Source: Streptomyces sp. NBC_00464 | Lineage (GTDB): Bacteria; Actinomycetota; Actinomycetes; Streptomycetales; Streptomycetaceae | Reading direction: 5' to 3' | Length of the DNA: 64,000 bases | NCBI RefSeq assembly: GCF_036013915.1 | Contig: NZ_CP107899.1 | Location: 248,001 to 312,000, forward strand | Shown here: one piece after another, positions 17,902 through 25,539 of the stretch | How positions within the stretch are numbered: position 1 is the first letter of the stretch | Layout of the letters: the number at the start of each line of letters is the position of its first letter | Program-made: the position numbers and the translations under genes | Notes under the pieces: generated by a model | Seen by the model: only the letters and a program-made list of their open reading frames with translations | The model's database searches: none | Told to the model about the DNA's origin: nothing

Positions 17902-18768
17902 TCAGCTCCCCTTCGCGGGGACGATCTGGAGATAGATCGCCGTGAGGACCATGTTCACGAAGAACAGCAGCATGAAGGTGATGACGACGGACTGGTTGAC
18001 CGCGTCACCCACTCCCTTCGGACCGCCGCGCGGGTTCAGCCCGCGGTAGGCGGCGACGATGCCGGCGATGAAGCCGAAGATCAGGGCCTTGATCTCGCTG
18101 ACGTACAGGTCCGGCAGCTGGGCCAGGGCGGAGAAGCTGGAGAGATAGGCGCCGGGGGTGCCGTCCTGCATGATCACGTTGAAGAAGTAGCCGCCGAGTG
18201 TGCCGACGACGGAGACGAGGCCGTTCAGCAGGACGGCGACCAGCATGGTGGCCAGCACGCGCGGGACGACGAGGCGCTGCACGGGTGAGACGCCCATGAC
18301 CTCCATCGCGTCGAGTTCCTCGCGGATCTTGCGCGATCCGAGGTCGGCGCAGATGGCCGAACCCGCCGCCCCGGAGACCAGCAGCGCCACGATGATCGGG
18401 CTGGCCTGCTGGATGACGGCGAGGACGCTGGCGCCGCCGGTGAACGACTGGGCGCCGAGCTGCTGGGTGAGCGAGCCGACCTGGAGGGCGATGACCGCGC
18501 CGAACGGGATGGAGACGAGGGCGGCGGGCAGGATGGTGACGCTGGCGACGAACCAGAACTGCTCGATGAACTCCCGCACCTGGAAGGGCCGTCGGAAGGT
18601 CTCCCGGCACACGGTCCCGGCCAGCGCGAAGAGCCGGCCGGTCTCGCGCAGCGGGGCGAGGGCCTTGCTGGGGCGCGGGGCCTCGGGTGTCTTCTGCGGG
18701 AGCGGGGCCGAAGTCGGGGGCCGGTCCCCCGGCGGCCCCGGGGGTATCACCGGCATGGGGGCCGTCAT
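17902..18768 (-). CDS. MlaE/YrbE-family ABC permease, first subunit
   Basis: 288 residues from the ATG at 18768, which overlaps the ATPase stop as ATGA. The Pro-rich N-terminus (about 1-40) is followed by the permease domain with the coupling motif REELDAMEVMGVSPVQRLVVPR and conserved GLNPRGGPKGVGDAVNQSVV near the end. It pairs with the second YrbE to form the membrane channel of the Mce importer. In-frame sequence upstream of 18768 is antisense-like and was excluded. Confidence 0.9.
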   Translation of the reverse strand: MTAPMPVIPPGPPGDRPPTSAPLPQKTPEAPRPSKALAPLRETGRLFALAGTVCRETFRRPFQVREFIEQFWFVASVTILPAALVSIPFGAVIALQVGSLTQQLGAQSFTGGASVLAVIQQASPIIVALLVSGAAGSAICADLGSRKIREELDAMEVMGVSPVQRLVVPRVLATMLVAVLLNGLVSVVGTLGGYFFNVIMQDGTPGAYLSSFSALAQLPDLYVSEIKALIFGFIAGIVAAYRGLNPRGGPKGVGDAVNQSVVITFMLLFFVNMVLTAIYLQIVPAKGS

Positions 18769-19760
18769 GGGCGCCCACCGCCCGCGGCCGGGCTGTAGCT
18801 GTTGAGGATGGCGGTACGGGCCGCCTCCGGCAGCTGCCCCATCATCGACATGACCCGCTCCCGGCGGCGCAGGGCACCCTGGCGCACCGGCAGTCCCGGC
18901 GAGGGCTCCAGCTGCGGGACGACGGTGCGCGGGGCGTTGGCCGAACTGATGCCCTGCCCATAGCCGTTGAGCTCCTCGGCGGCGAGGGTGGCGGCGTCCT
19001 TCTCCTCGGACATCCCGATGGGGCCTTCGCAACGCCCGGCCAGGAACTGGTTGACCACGGGCAGATCGCTGGTGAGCAGCACCTCGCGCGGCCCGAAGGT
19101 GACGAGGTTGCGGCAGAAGAGCATGCCCATGTTGTCCGGGACGGTGGAGGCGATGTCGAGGTTGTGGGTGACGATGAGCATCGTCGCGTCGATCTGGGCG
19201 TTCAGGTCGACGAGCAGCTGGGAGATGTACGCGGTGCGGACCGGGTCGAGTCCGGAGTCGGGTTCGTCGCAGAGGATGATCTGCGGGTCCAGGACGAGCG
19301 CGCGGGCCAGGCCGGCCCGCTTGCGCATCCCGCCCGAGATCTCGCCGGGCAGCTTGTCCTCGGCGCCCAGGAGGCCGACCACGTCGATGCGCTCCATCAC
19401 GATGCGGCGGATCTCGGATTCCTTCTTGCGGGTGTGCTCCCGGAGCGGGAACGCGATGTTGTCGAAAAGCGACATCGAGCCGAAAAGCGCACCGTCCTGG
19501 AACATGAGGCCGAAAAGCTTGCGGGCTTCCATGATGTCCCGCTCGGAACCGTTCACCATGTCGACGCCGTTGACGAGGACACGACCCTGTTCGGGTTTGA
19601 GCAGGCCGATGATGGATTTGAGGAAGACGGTCTTTCCGGTGCCGGAAGGACCGAGCATCACGCTCACTTCGCCGGCGGGCAGGGTGAGGCTGACGTCCTG
19701 CCAGATGTTCTGCTTGCCGAAGGATTTCGTAAGGCCTTCAACGACTACTTCGATGCCCAT
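18765..19760 (-). CDS. Mce/Mla ABC transporter ATPase, first gene of the Mce operon
   Basis: 331 residues. Walker A is GPSGTGKT (about 37-44), the signature is SGGMRKR, Walker B is IILCDEPDSGLDP and the switch His lies in IVTHN. It matches MlaF and the mycobacterial Mkl/MceG ATPase. The C-terminal extension of about 90 residues after the ATPase core is typical of that group. In mycobacteria this ATPase is usually encoded away from mce genes; here it leads the operon, so the transporter is self-contained. The long upstream gap holds the likely operon promoter. Confidence 0.9.
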   Translation of the reverse strand: MGIEVVVEGLTKSFGKQNIWQDVSLTLPAGEVSVMLGPSGTGKTVFLKSIIGLLKPEQGRVLVNGVDMVNGSERDIMEARKLFGLMFQDGALFGSMSLFDNIAFPLREHTRKKESEIRRIVMERIDVVGLLGAEDKLPGEISGGMRKRAGLARALVLDPQIILCDEPDSGLDPVRTAYISQLLVDLNAQIDATMLIVTHNLDIASTVPDNMGMLFCRNLVTFGPREVLLTSDLPVVNQFLAGRCEGPIGMSEEKDAATLAAEELNGYGQGISSANAPRTVVPQLEPSPGLPVRQGALRRRERVMSMMGQLPEAARTAILNSYSPAAGGGRP

Positions 19761-20536
19761 CGACCCTCCCTCGACGTATCGGTGAACGAAGTCATCTGTC
19801 AGCGCTCCGGCTCTGAGAAATCCAATGGCGGCTCGTCACACATGCACCAGGAGGCGCACGTTATGTCCGCCGAAACCGCCAGGACAAGCCGTTGAACAGC
19901 GGTAATCGACGAACCAGGTGCTCGGTGTGGATCACTTGTCACCGAGTGACAAAGCCACTCACGGACTTTGTCGGAATCTGCGCAAGATCTCCGGCGTGCG
20001 GGGTGGGGTCCAATGGTCCGTGGGAGCCGGAGCAGTGAGACCCCGACAGCGGGAGGGCCGGCCCCGCACAGAGGGTTCGGGGCTGAGGCATTCCCGTTGT
20101 GGAATCCAGGTCAAGAGGGGCGCGACCTGGACTCCATGCATCGAACGAACAGTCGCGGACGCATTTCCGCGCCGCCCACCCGGGACGCTACGGCTCGGTA
20201 ACCTGCCTCCGCAATAGCGGTTCACTAACTTTTTGCGCAAGCATTGACGGCGGGGCCATTTTTGTACGCGGGTGAGCAGACACCCTCGCACGCCTATCGA
20301 GAAGTGAGTGTTTCCGGAGATCGATGCGGCGACGAACCTTCCCGGATCACCTCCGAATCAGCACTCACGAAAGGAGGTATGTCGATATAGCCGGCGCCGG
20401 GCACCACCGTGCTCGCGGTGTTCCGGAGCACGTATTCGACACATGTCTCATACGGATATGAGAATGTGCGGGAGCCGGATTTTGGAACCGTCTGCCGACC
20501 TTGCGGCACGACGCAGCACGCCGAAGCACGACGAAG
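19761..20536. other. Long intergenic region upstream of the Mce operon
   Basis: About 780 bases without a convincing gene. Candidate reading frames in it have no ribosome binding site or protein-like composition. Base composition is less GC-rich than the flanks in parts, as expected for promoter DNA. It holds one strong 17-base palindrome (19936-19952) about 176 bases upstream of the ATPase start and, at its far end, the terminator of the secreted-protein operon. Confidence 0.6.
19936..19952. promoter_or_regulatory. Palindromic candidate operator upstream of the Mce operon
   Basis: TTGTCACCGAGTGACAA is a perfect 7-3-7 inverted repeat. It lies 176 bases upstream of the first Mce operon gene, where a repressor site would be expected. 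A half-site with matching flank (TCACTTGTCAC) recurs at 24193-24203, in the gap upstream of a secreted-protein gene. The regulator is not known. Confidence 0.45.
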
Positions 20537-20572
20537 CCCGTCCCCTCCGGTCGGTCTCCCGGAGGGGACGGG
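20537..20572. terminator. Strong hairpin terminator after the 317-residue secreted protein gene
   Basis: A perfect 14-base-pair stem (20537-20550 with 20559-20572) and an 8-base loop lie 58 bases beyond the stop of the leftward secreted-protein gene. No U tract follows, as is usual for Streptomyces terminators. It should isolate that transcription unit from the Mce promoter region. Confidence 0.75.
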
Positions 20573-20629
20573 CAGCGTCACAAGGAGAAGCCGAACGAGT
20601 CAACGGACACCCGTCTCGGCCCGCCGGTA

Positions 20630-21583
20630 CTACTTCACCGCGGAGTGCCAGTTCTCGGCGAGCAGCTTGCCGGCATTGGGCACCACGATGCCGGGGGCCG
20701 CGAGGCCGGCCGTGGAGGTCTCGGCGTTGTTGAGGACGAGGTTGTTCGTCCCGGACGCGGCCGGCAGGCCGACCTTGAGGTCGATCGCCCAGCTGAGCGT
20801 CCCGACCAGGCCGCAGCCACTGGCCTTCGGCACGGCGAACGTGCTGTCACCCTGAGCGGCGCCCGTGAGGCCGAACTTGATCATCGACCCCTCTTCCTGG
20901 TTCGCCGTTCCGTCACCGTCGAACCTGGTGACGCCCAGGCTCGGCGCGCTGAGGTTCCCGGGGTTCAGGAGAATCGGATTGCTGTTGGTGCCGAGGTAGC
21001 ACTTGGATCCGAGCAGCGGGTTGTCCAGGCGGATCCTGATCGGCAGCTTCACGATGGGCCCGGACGACATCCCGGCGACCAGGCTGAAGTCCGACGGCGT
21101 GCCGGCCGACTCCACCGTGGCGGTCACCTTGTTCAAAGTCGCGTTGGTGATCTGCCCGCACACGGCCGAGACGACAGGAACATTGCTCGGGCACATGATG
21201 CCGAGCAGCCCACCGGGGATCGTGGTCTCGCCACTGATGATCGATCCGGCCGGTGGCGGAACGACCGTGTACGTGCCCTGCGCCGGGTGCTGGATGACCC
21301 CGAACTGCAGGTTCGTGGAACCGGTCGTCGCCGTGGTGTTGCCCAGCTTGATCGACCCGTTGGGCGAGGCGGAGGTCACGCACAGCGGGATGTCGGTTTC
21401 GCCGTCCGTCGCGAGCATGGCGGGGTTGTCCACCGGGCAGCGGTCGAACGGCGCCCAGGCGCCGTTGAGCTGGGCCGCGGCCGTGGCGGCGCCGGCCGGT
21501 GTCGCGGCCAGGGGCATGACCAGTGCGGCGGAGGCCGCGACGGCAGCGGATCCCTTGATCCAGTTCTTCGAGACAGATCTCAT
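20630..21583 (-). CDS. Secreted protein of unknown function (317 residues, six cysteines)
   Basis: The signal peptide is clear: basic start, hydrophobic core and a cleavage-like site after ATPAGA at about 30-33. The mature part is rich in Gly, Thr, Asn and Pro, with alternating hydrophobic residues suggesting an all-beta fold, and has six Cys (in FDRCP, IPLCV, IMCPS, AVCGQ, SKCYL and SGCGL) that could form three disulfides. No membrane anchor, sortase signal or enzyme motif is visible. RBS GAGGGA precedes the ATG. It lies 75 bases after the DUF6801-like gene with no terminator between, so the two are probably one operon. I do not recognise a function. Confidence 0.75.
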   Translation of the reverse strand: MRSVSKNWIKGSAAVAASAALVMPLAATPAGAATAAAQLNGAWAPFDRCPVDNPAMLATDGETDIPLCVTSASPNGSIKLGNTTATTGSTNLQFGVIQHPAQGTYTVVPPPAGSIISGETTIPGGLLGIMCPSNVPVVSAVCGQITNATLNKVTATVESAGTPSDFSLVAGMSSGPIVKLPIRIRLDNPLLGSKCYLGTNSNPILLNPGNLSAPSLGVTRFDGDGTANQEEGSMIKFGLTGAAQGDSTFAVPKASGCGLVGTLSWAIDLKVGLPAASGTNNLVLNNAETSTAGLAAPGIVVPNAGKLLAENWHSAVK

Positions 21584-21658
21584 CGTTCCCTCAATTCGGT
21601 TGCGGCTCTGGGTGATTGCTGTGCTCGGTGCAATGGCGAGCGGGCGGGGGAATGAACC

Positions 21659-23206
21659 TCAGCGTTCCGCTTTGGGTATGTCGGACGGCTGGTTGTCGGA
21701 TGTGCAGCCGTTCGAAACCGAAGCTATGCAGGGCGCTCCCTGCATTTGCTTGACGAATCCCGGGACACCGGACAGTGACGCGGTGAAGAGGCTGTCCAGG
21801 TCCTCACCGACACCACATCCCTGGAAGGGCGGGATCGTCACCGACCCCGTCAGCGGACCCCCTGCGGTGAGTTGGTAGCCGTCCAGGACCCCGCCGACCA
21901 CGTTTCCCACGCCTTCGAGCGGGAGTGTGAAGGGCCGCTCCGTACGACAGTTGTTCCCCACGTCCAGTGGAACGCCGTTGACCTTGACGTCGCGCAGCCT
22001 GAGGACGAGCTTGACGTCGATGGTGGTGACAGCCTTGGTGGTGAAGGTCGTGAGATCGGTAACGGTGTGGACGTGCACATTGGGGGCGTCCGGCGTATCG
22101 GTCCTGGGAGGGATCTGCGTCATCTCAAGAGTCGCCGTCGTCGGCATGAACCCGAAGGTCAGGAATGTTCCTGTGGTGGGCGGCAGTTGCGGTTTCCCCT
22201 GATAGTCGAGCACCATCGCCGCTGTCATGTATACGTGAATATAGGGGGGCTTTATCACGGGGGGAACGCTGGGATACGTGTAGATCCGCGAGCAGGCAAG
22301 CGGGAACTTATTGGCGCCCTTGAGTTTGGTGACGTTCGCGTAGCCGGTCACATAGGCGACCATCTCGACCTCGTTCGTCGCGTCCCCGACACATTTGGGT
22401 GCATCGGCCGCCGCCGGCTCCTCGGCGGCCTTCTTCCCGACCTCCGGTACGCCTGGGTCACGCAGCCCGGCTCCGTCCTCGGGCCAGTCGTCGGACGCGG
22501 ACGGCGCGGGTGTGGACGGTCCGCCCTCACCCACCACCTTCACCGTTGCCAGGGTCGAATCCTGATCGGCGTCCAGTTCACAGCTCAGGGGGATGGTCCG
22601 CGGTTCGGTCGGAGCACCGGCGGCCGTCCTGGTCGTGAGCACCCCGGACAGACGGGCCGCCTTGAGCGAGAGATCGCCGGGCGCGCCAGGTCTGACATAG
22701 GGAACAGCCCCCGAGGTCCTCAGCGTCAGGTCACCCTTGTCCGGGATCGGTGTCGACTCCGCGGTCGCCCCGGCCCACTCGGCCTTGGCGTGCTTGTCGC
22801 CCTGGGAGACGTCCGTGGACAGCAGCATCTCGGCGCTCACGGTCGCCGCGCCGGAAGCGGCCGGCCCGGAAGCGGCCGACCCGGAATCCGCCGGACCTGA
22901 ATCCGCCGGCCCGGAAGCGGCCGGCCCGGTGAGTGCGCCCTCGGGCAGCACCACTTCCACGGCGACATCCTCGGGCTGTATCGCCCGGCCGGCCTGGACC
23001 GACTCCGCGACCTTGGCCGTGATACCCACCTTCACGGGATACTTGCCCGCCGGGAAGTCGCAGGTGTAGGCCAGGTTTGCATCTATCTCCTGAGCACCCG
23101 CCGCGGCCTGTGCCCCAGGGATCATCCCCCCCAGCAGCACCGCGGCGGCCACCGCGGCACCCCGTGCCGTGCGCCGCGGCGCTCCCGACTTACCACTGCG
23201 CTTCAC
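21659..23206 (-). CDS. Large secreted protein with DUF6801-like N-terminal domain
   Basis: 515 residues from a GTG at 23206 with a purine-rich GGGGGA upstream; an extension to 23401 would put 65 odd residues before the signal peptide. The signal peptide spans about 1-38. An N-terminal domain opening LAYTCDFPAGKYPV resembles DUF6801, found in secreted Streptomyces proteins. A five-copy SGPAA/D repeat at about 93-118 separates it from a second similar-looking half. The larger C-terminal part is beta-rich with several Cys and a His/Val stretch (VHVHTVTDL). No catalytic motif is visible. The DUF6801 assignment is from memory of the family and is tentative. Confidence 0.68.
   Translation of the reverse strand: MKRSGKSGAPRRTARGAAVAAAVLLGGMIPGAQAAAGAQEIDANLAYTCDFPAGKYPVKVGITAKVAESVQAGRAIQPEDVAVEVVLPEGALTGPAASGPADSGPADSGSAASGPAASGAATVSAEMLLSTDVSQGDKHAKAEWAGATAESTPIPDKGDLTLRTSGAVPYVRPGAPGDLSLKAARLSGVLTTRTAAGAPTEPRTIPLSCELDADQDSTLATVKVVGEGGPSTPAPSASDDWPEDGAGLRDPGVPEVGKKAAEEPAAADAPKCVGDATNEVEMVAYVTGYANVTKLKGANKFPLACSRIYTYPSVPPVIKPPYIHVYMTAAMVLDYQGKPQLPPTTGTFLTFGFMPTTATLEMTQIPPRTDTPDAPNVHVHTVTDLTTFTTKAVTTIDVKLVLRLRDVKVNGVPLDVGNNCRTERPFTLPLEGVGNVVGGVLDGYQLTAGGPLTGSVTIPPFQGCGVGEDLDSLFTASLSGVPGFVKQMQGAPCIASVSNGCTSDNQPSDIPKAER
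22853..22927. repeat. Five 15-base tandem units coding SGPAA/D repeats
   Basis: Five in-frame 15-base units, close to GGAAGCGGCCGGCCC, encode a Ser-Gly-Pro-Ala-Ala/Asp linker within the 515-residue secreted protein. Units 3 and 4 differ mainly as TCC in place of GCG. Copy number can change without shifting the frame. Confidence 0.75.
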
Positions 23207-23251
23207 TTGCGGTGTCCCCCTTCGGACGAGCCGGACGGAGCCGGATGGCGA

Positions 23252-23283
23252 ATCGCACGGCGGGCTACCACCCGCCGTGCGAT
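23252..23283. terminator. Hairpin terminator after the first four-cysteine secreted protein gene
   Basis: A 13-base-pair perfect stem (23252-23264 with 23271-23283) with a 6-base loop lies 33 bases beyond the stop at 23316. A second inverted repeat (CCCTGATC at 23284-23291 with GATCAGGG at 23314-23321) overlaps the stop codon. Together they make a strong end to the 23316-23951 transcript. Confidence 0.75.
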
Positions 23284-23315
23284 CCCTGATCACCCAAGAC
23301 CGGCGTGAGGCCGGA

Positions 23316-23951
23316 TCAGGGGGTGTAGGTGATGGTCGGCTTGGTCGTACCGCCGGACGGAGTGACCGCCGCGTAGCTGGCGGTGTACGTGGGGTTGTCA
23401 CCCACGGCCGCGATTCCGGCGCAGCCCGCGCTGGCGGTCGCGACCCTCAGCTTGTAGGTGCTGTTGTTGCTGACCGCCAGCTTGCCGGTGGAGTTGGTGT
23501 ACGTGGCAGCGACACTGCCGTCCACGGTGAAGGTGCAGGTGAGCACCGTCACGGAGGCCTTCACACCGGTGATGGCCCCGCTCGTGACGCCGCCGCTGTA
23601 GGTGTTCGCGATCAGTTTCCACGCGGGGGAGGTGGTGGAGGCCGGTGTCACGGGACCGAACGGGCTGGTGCACCCGCTCCAGGTCAGCGGAGCGATGGTG
23701 CCGACCTGCACGTTCGTGGTGCCGGGGGCGGACGCCAGGTTGCCCCCCGCCGCGGACGACGTACACGTCATCGGGATGCTGTTGAGGGTCAGGGTGACGG
23801 TTCCCGCGGTGGCCGAGAACGACTCCGGCGAGGCGGGGCCGACAGTCCACTGCCCGGCCGCAACGCCTGCGGTGGCGGCGGGGGCTGCGAGGGCGACAGC
23901 GGCGGCGGCTGCGCCGGTAGCGACCGCGATCTTTCTGAGGGAGTTGCGCAC
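23316..23951 (-). CDS. Secreted protein, four-cysteine paralogue 1
   Basis: 211 residues from a GTG at 23951, with GGAGGA 8 bases upstream; the ATG at 23999 would place extra residues before the signal peptide. The signal peptide runs to about residue 30 (APAATAG). The mature protein opens QWTVGPASPESF and is Thr/Ser/Gly-rich and beta-like. Four Cys occur in IPMTC, WSGC, VLTC and SAGC. The 24314-24955 product has the same four Cys in the same order and shares WTVGP, VTP, WK, GVTSG, TGV and VTPSGG-type motifs. No enzyme motif is seen. It has its own terminator. Function unknown. Confidence 0.75.
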   Translation of the reverse strand: MRNSLRKIAVATGAAAAAVALAAPAATAGVAAGQWTVGPASPESFSATAGTVTLTLNSIPMTCTSSAAGGNLASAPGTTNVQVGTIAPLTWSGCTSPFGPVTPASTTSPAWKLIANTYSGGVTSGAITGVKASVTVLTCTFTVDGSVAATYTNSTGKLAVSNNSTYKLRVATASAGCAGIAAVGDNPTYTASYAAVTPSGGTTKPTITYTP

Positions 23952-24313
23952 AGTTAGTTCCTCCGATTCGACAATGCGGGTGCACTGTTGCGGGGACACA
24001 CACGCCAGGTACCGCGCAAGCGGCGGACGTGCGGCTATGAACCGTGTTGCGTGGGCCGTGCTACTTCTTCAGCCACATACGCTCTGTGACAGGCCCGGAC
24101 GTTACTAGCGGGAAACTTGGAGCACAATCCTGCTCACCGAAATTGCTCACGCCGAGTTCTTTTCTCGTCCCGGGCTTACTAATTCCCGTGGCTCACTTGT
24201 CACTTGGTGCGCAATACCGGCAGCGGCCCCGTGGTGCCGCCCGCGTCTACCGGACACCGCGACGGGCAGCGGCGTCTGCATCGCGTCCCGCGCACGCCCT
24301 CCGTGGAGGGGGC
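23952..24313. other. Intergenic region between the two secreted paralogues
   Basis: About 360 bases without a convincing gene. It should hold the promoter for the leftward 23316-23951 gene and the terminator of the gene above. A TCACTTGTCAC element at 24193-24203 matches one arm of the palindrome in front of the Mce operon. Confidence 0.5.
24297..24310. terminator. Short hairpin after the second secreted paralogue gene
   Basis: CCCTCCGTGGAGGG (24297-24310) is an inverted repeat with its first arm 3 bases beyond the stop at 24314. The stem is short (5-6 pairs), so termination is only plausible. Confidence 0.4.
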
Positions 24314-24955
24314 TCAGCTTCCGGTGATGGCCGGGTGCACAACACCTCCCGCGGGCGTGACCACACCGAGGTTCGCGGTGAGGGTCGCGACCTCCCCGTC
24401 AGCCCAGAGCCCCTTGCACGCCGGCGTGGTGTCGGCGAACAGCAACTGGTGGTCCGGGGCGCCCGTCAGCGCCATCACGCCGGTCGACGAGGTGTAGGTC
24501 ATCGCCAGCTCGCCCGCGATCCTGCCCGAGCAGGTGAGAACGGTGAACCTCATCTCGACCCCGGTGACGTACCCGCTGGTCACGCCCGTTCCGGCGTGAT
24601 ATTCGGTGGCCATGATCTTCCATGGAGGGCTCACATCAGCCAGAGGCGTGACGGTGCCCAGCGCCGTCGTGCAGGGGCTGCCGGAACTCCCGAAGACCAT
24701 GGACGTGACCTTGCCGACGTAACCGGGTGACCCCGTGGCACTGAACAAGCTGCCCCTGACCGGAAGGACCGGACACGTCATCGGGATGTACCCGAGCTTG
24801 AAGACCGTGTCGGTCGAGTTCGCCCCGAAGGCGGCGGGCGTCGTCGGTCCTACCGTCCACGACGTGGGAGCGGCCATCGCCGGTGTCACCGCGATGTTCA
24901 AAGCAACGGCAGCCGCCCCGCCCAGCAGGAACATTCTTCTGATGAATGTGCGCAT
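24314..24955 (-). CDS. Secreted protein, four-cysteine paralogue 2
   Basis: 213 residues with a signal peptide at about 1-28 (ending TPAMAA). The mature part begins SWTVGPTTPAAFGA and keeps the four Cys of its neighbour (IPMTC, GSPC, VLTC, TPAC). It also keeps the blocks TVTP, PPWKIMATEY, GVTSGYVTGV, YTSSTG and VVTPAGG. The pair clearly arose by duplication but has diverged strongly. No membrane anchor or catalytic motif is seen. It is the gene of the island nearest the divergent PucR-type regulator, 584 bases away. Confidence 0.75.
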   Translation of the reverse strand: MRTFIRRMFLLGGAAAVALNIAVTPAMAAPTSWTVGPTTPAAFGANSTDTVFKLGYIPMTCPVLPVRGSLFSATGSPGYVGKVTSMVFGSSGSPCTTALGTVTPLADVSPPWKIMATEYHAGTGVTSGYVTGVEMRFTVLTCSGRIAGELAMTYTSSTGVMALTGAPDHQLLFADTTPACKGLWADGEVATLTANLGVVTPAGGVVHPAITGS

Positions 24956-25539
24956 AGCGATCCATCAACCCTTTCCCGTCCGCCTGATCCGTGCAGGGCC
25001 GGAACACTAGAAGAAGCGAGTGGGATTCCTCAACGCCTTTGCCACATACATCTTCAGAGTGTGCGTATCGTCAACTCCGACCACGCAGCACTCCGTAAGC
25101 CTTGTCAGTTCATGAGTAGCGGGACACGCGTCCCGCACCACGCATCCGCTTCACCGACCGTCTCCCGGTCCCGGGAAGGAAGCGTCACTGCTACGCCTCC
25201 ACAGCGCACCCGTCGGATGCCCGCCAAGGTTCTCCATGCGGTCGTCGCACCCGTCGCCGGCGCAGCCGCCCGATGTCCGGTGCTCACCTCCTCGCCAGCC
25301 GGAAAACACGCGGCCGAAAATATTGTCCGGAAGTGAGTACTCTCGCCCTACCTGCACCGGAGCACCACGTCGGGGCCACGATGTGTGGCCCCTGCACTTC
25401 GATCTTGTACAAGCTGTGGGCACGGCCGTTGACTTGGTCTATCTTCATCGCTGACTTGGTACGCACCTGTCGGTTCGTGGGAGCGCTTTCCCCCCACCGC
25501 CTCACCCCCACCGGGCGCCGGAGAGCAAGGGGAAAAGTC
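24956..25539. other. Divergent intergenic region between the secreted island and the PucR-type regulator
   Basis: About 580 bases with no convincing gene; a 91-codon rightward frame has neither a ribosome binding site nor protein-like composition. The region should contain promoters for the leftward secreted gene and the rightward regulator. I found no strong inverted repeat in it. Confidence 0.5.

Noticed and set aside
20371..20390. Strong AAGGAGGT followed directly by ATG TCG ATA TAG
   Set aside because: Spacing of the site to the ATG is too short and the frame is three codons, so it is unlikely to be translated or meaningful.
20294..20581. 95-codon minus-strand frame in the gap upstream of the Mce operon
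   Set aside because: It begins beyond and reads through the perfect terminator hairpin and has no ribosome binding site or recognisable composition.
25061..25336. 91-codon plus-strand frame before the PucR-type gene
   Set aside because: No ribosome binding site, and an Arg/Ser/Pro-rich product with no domain.
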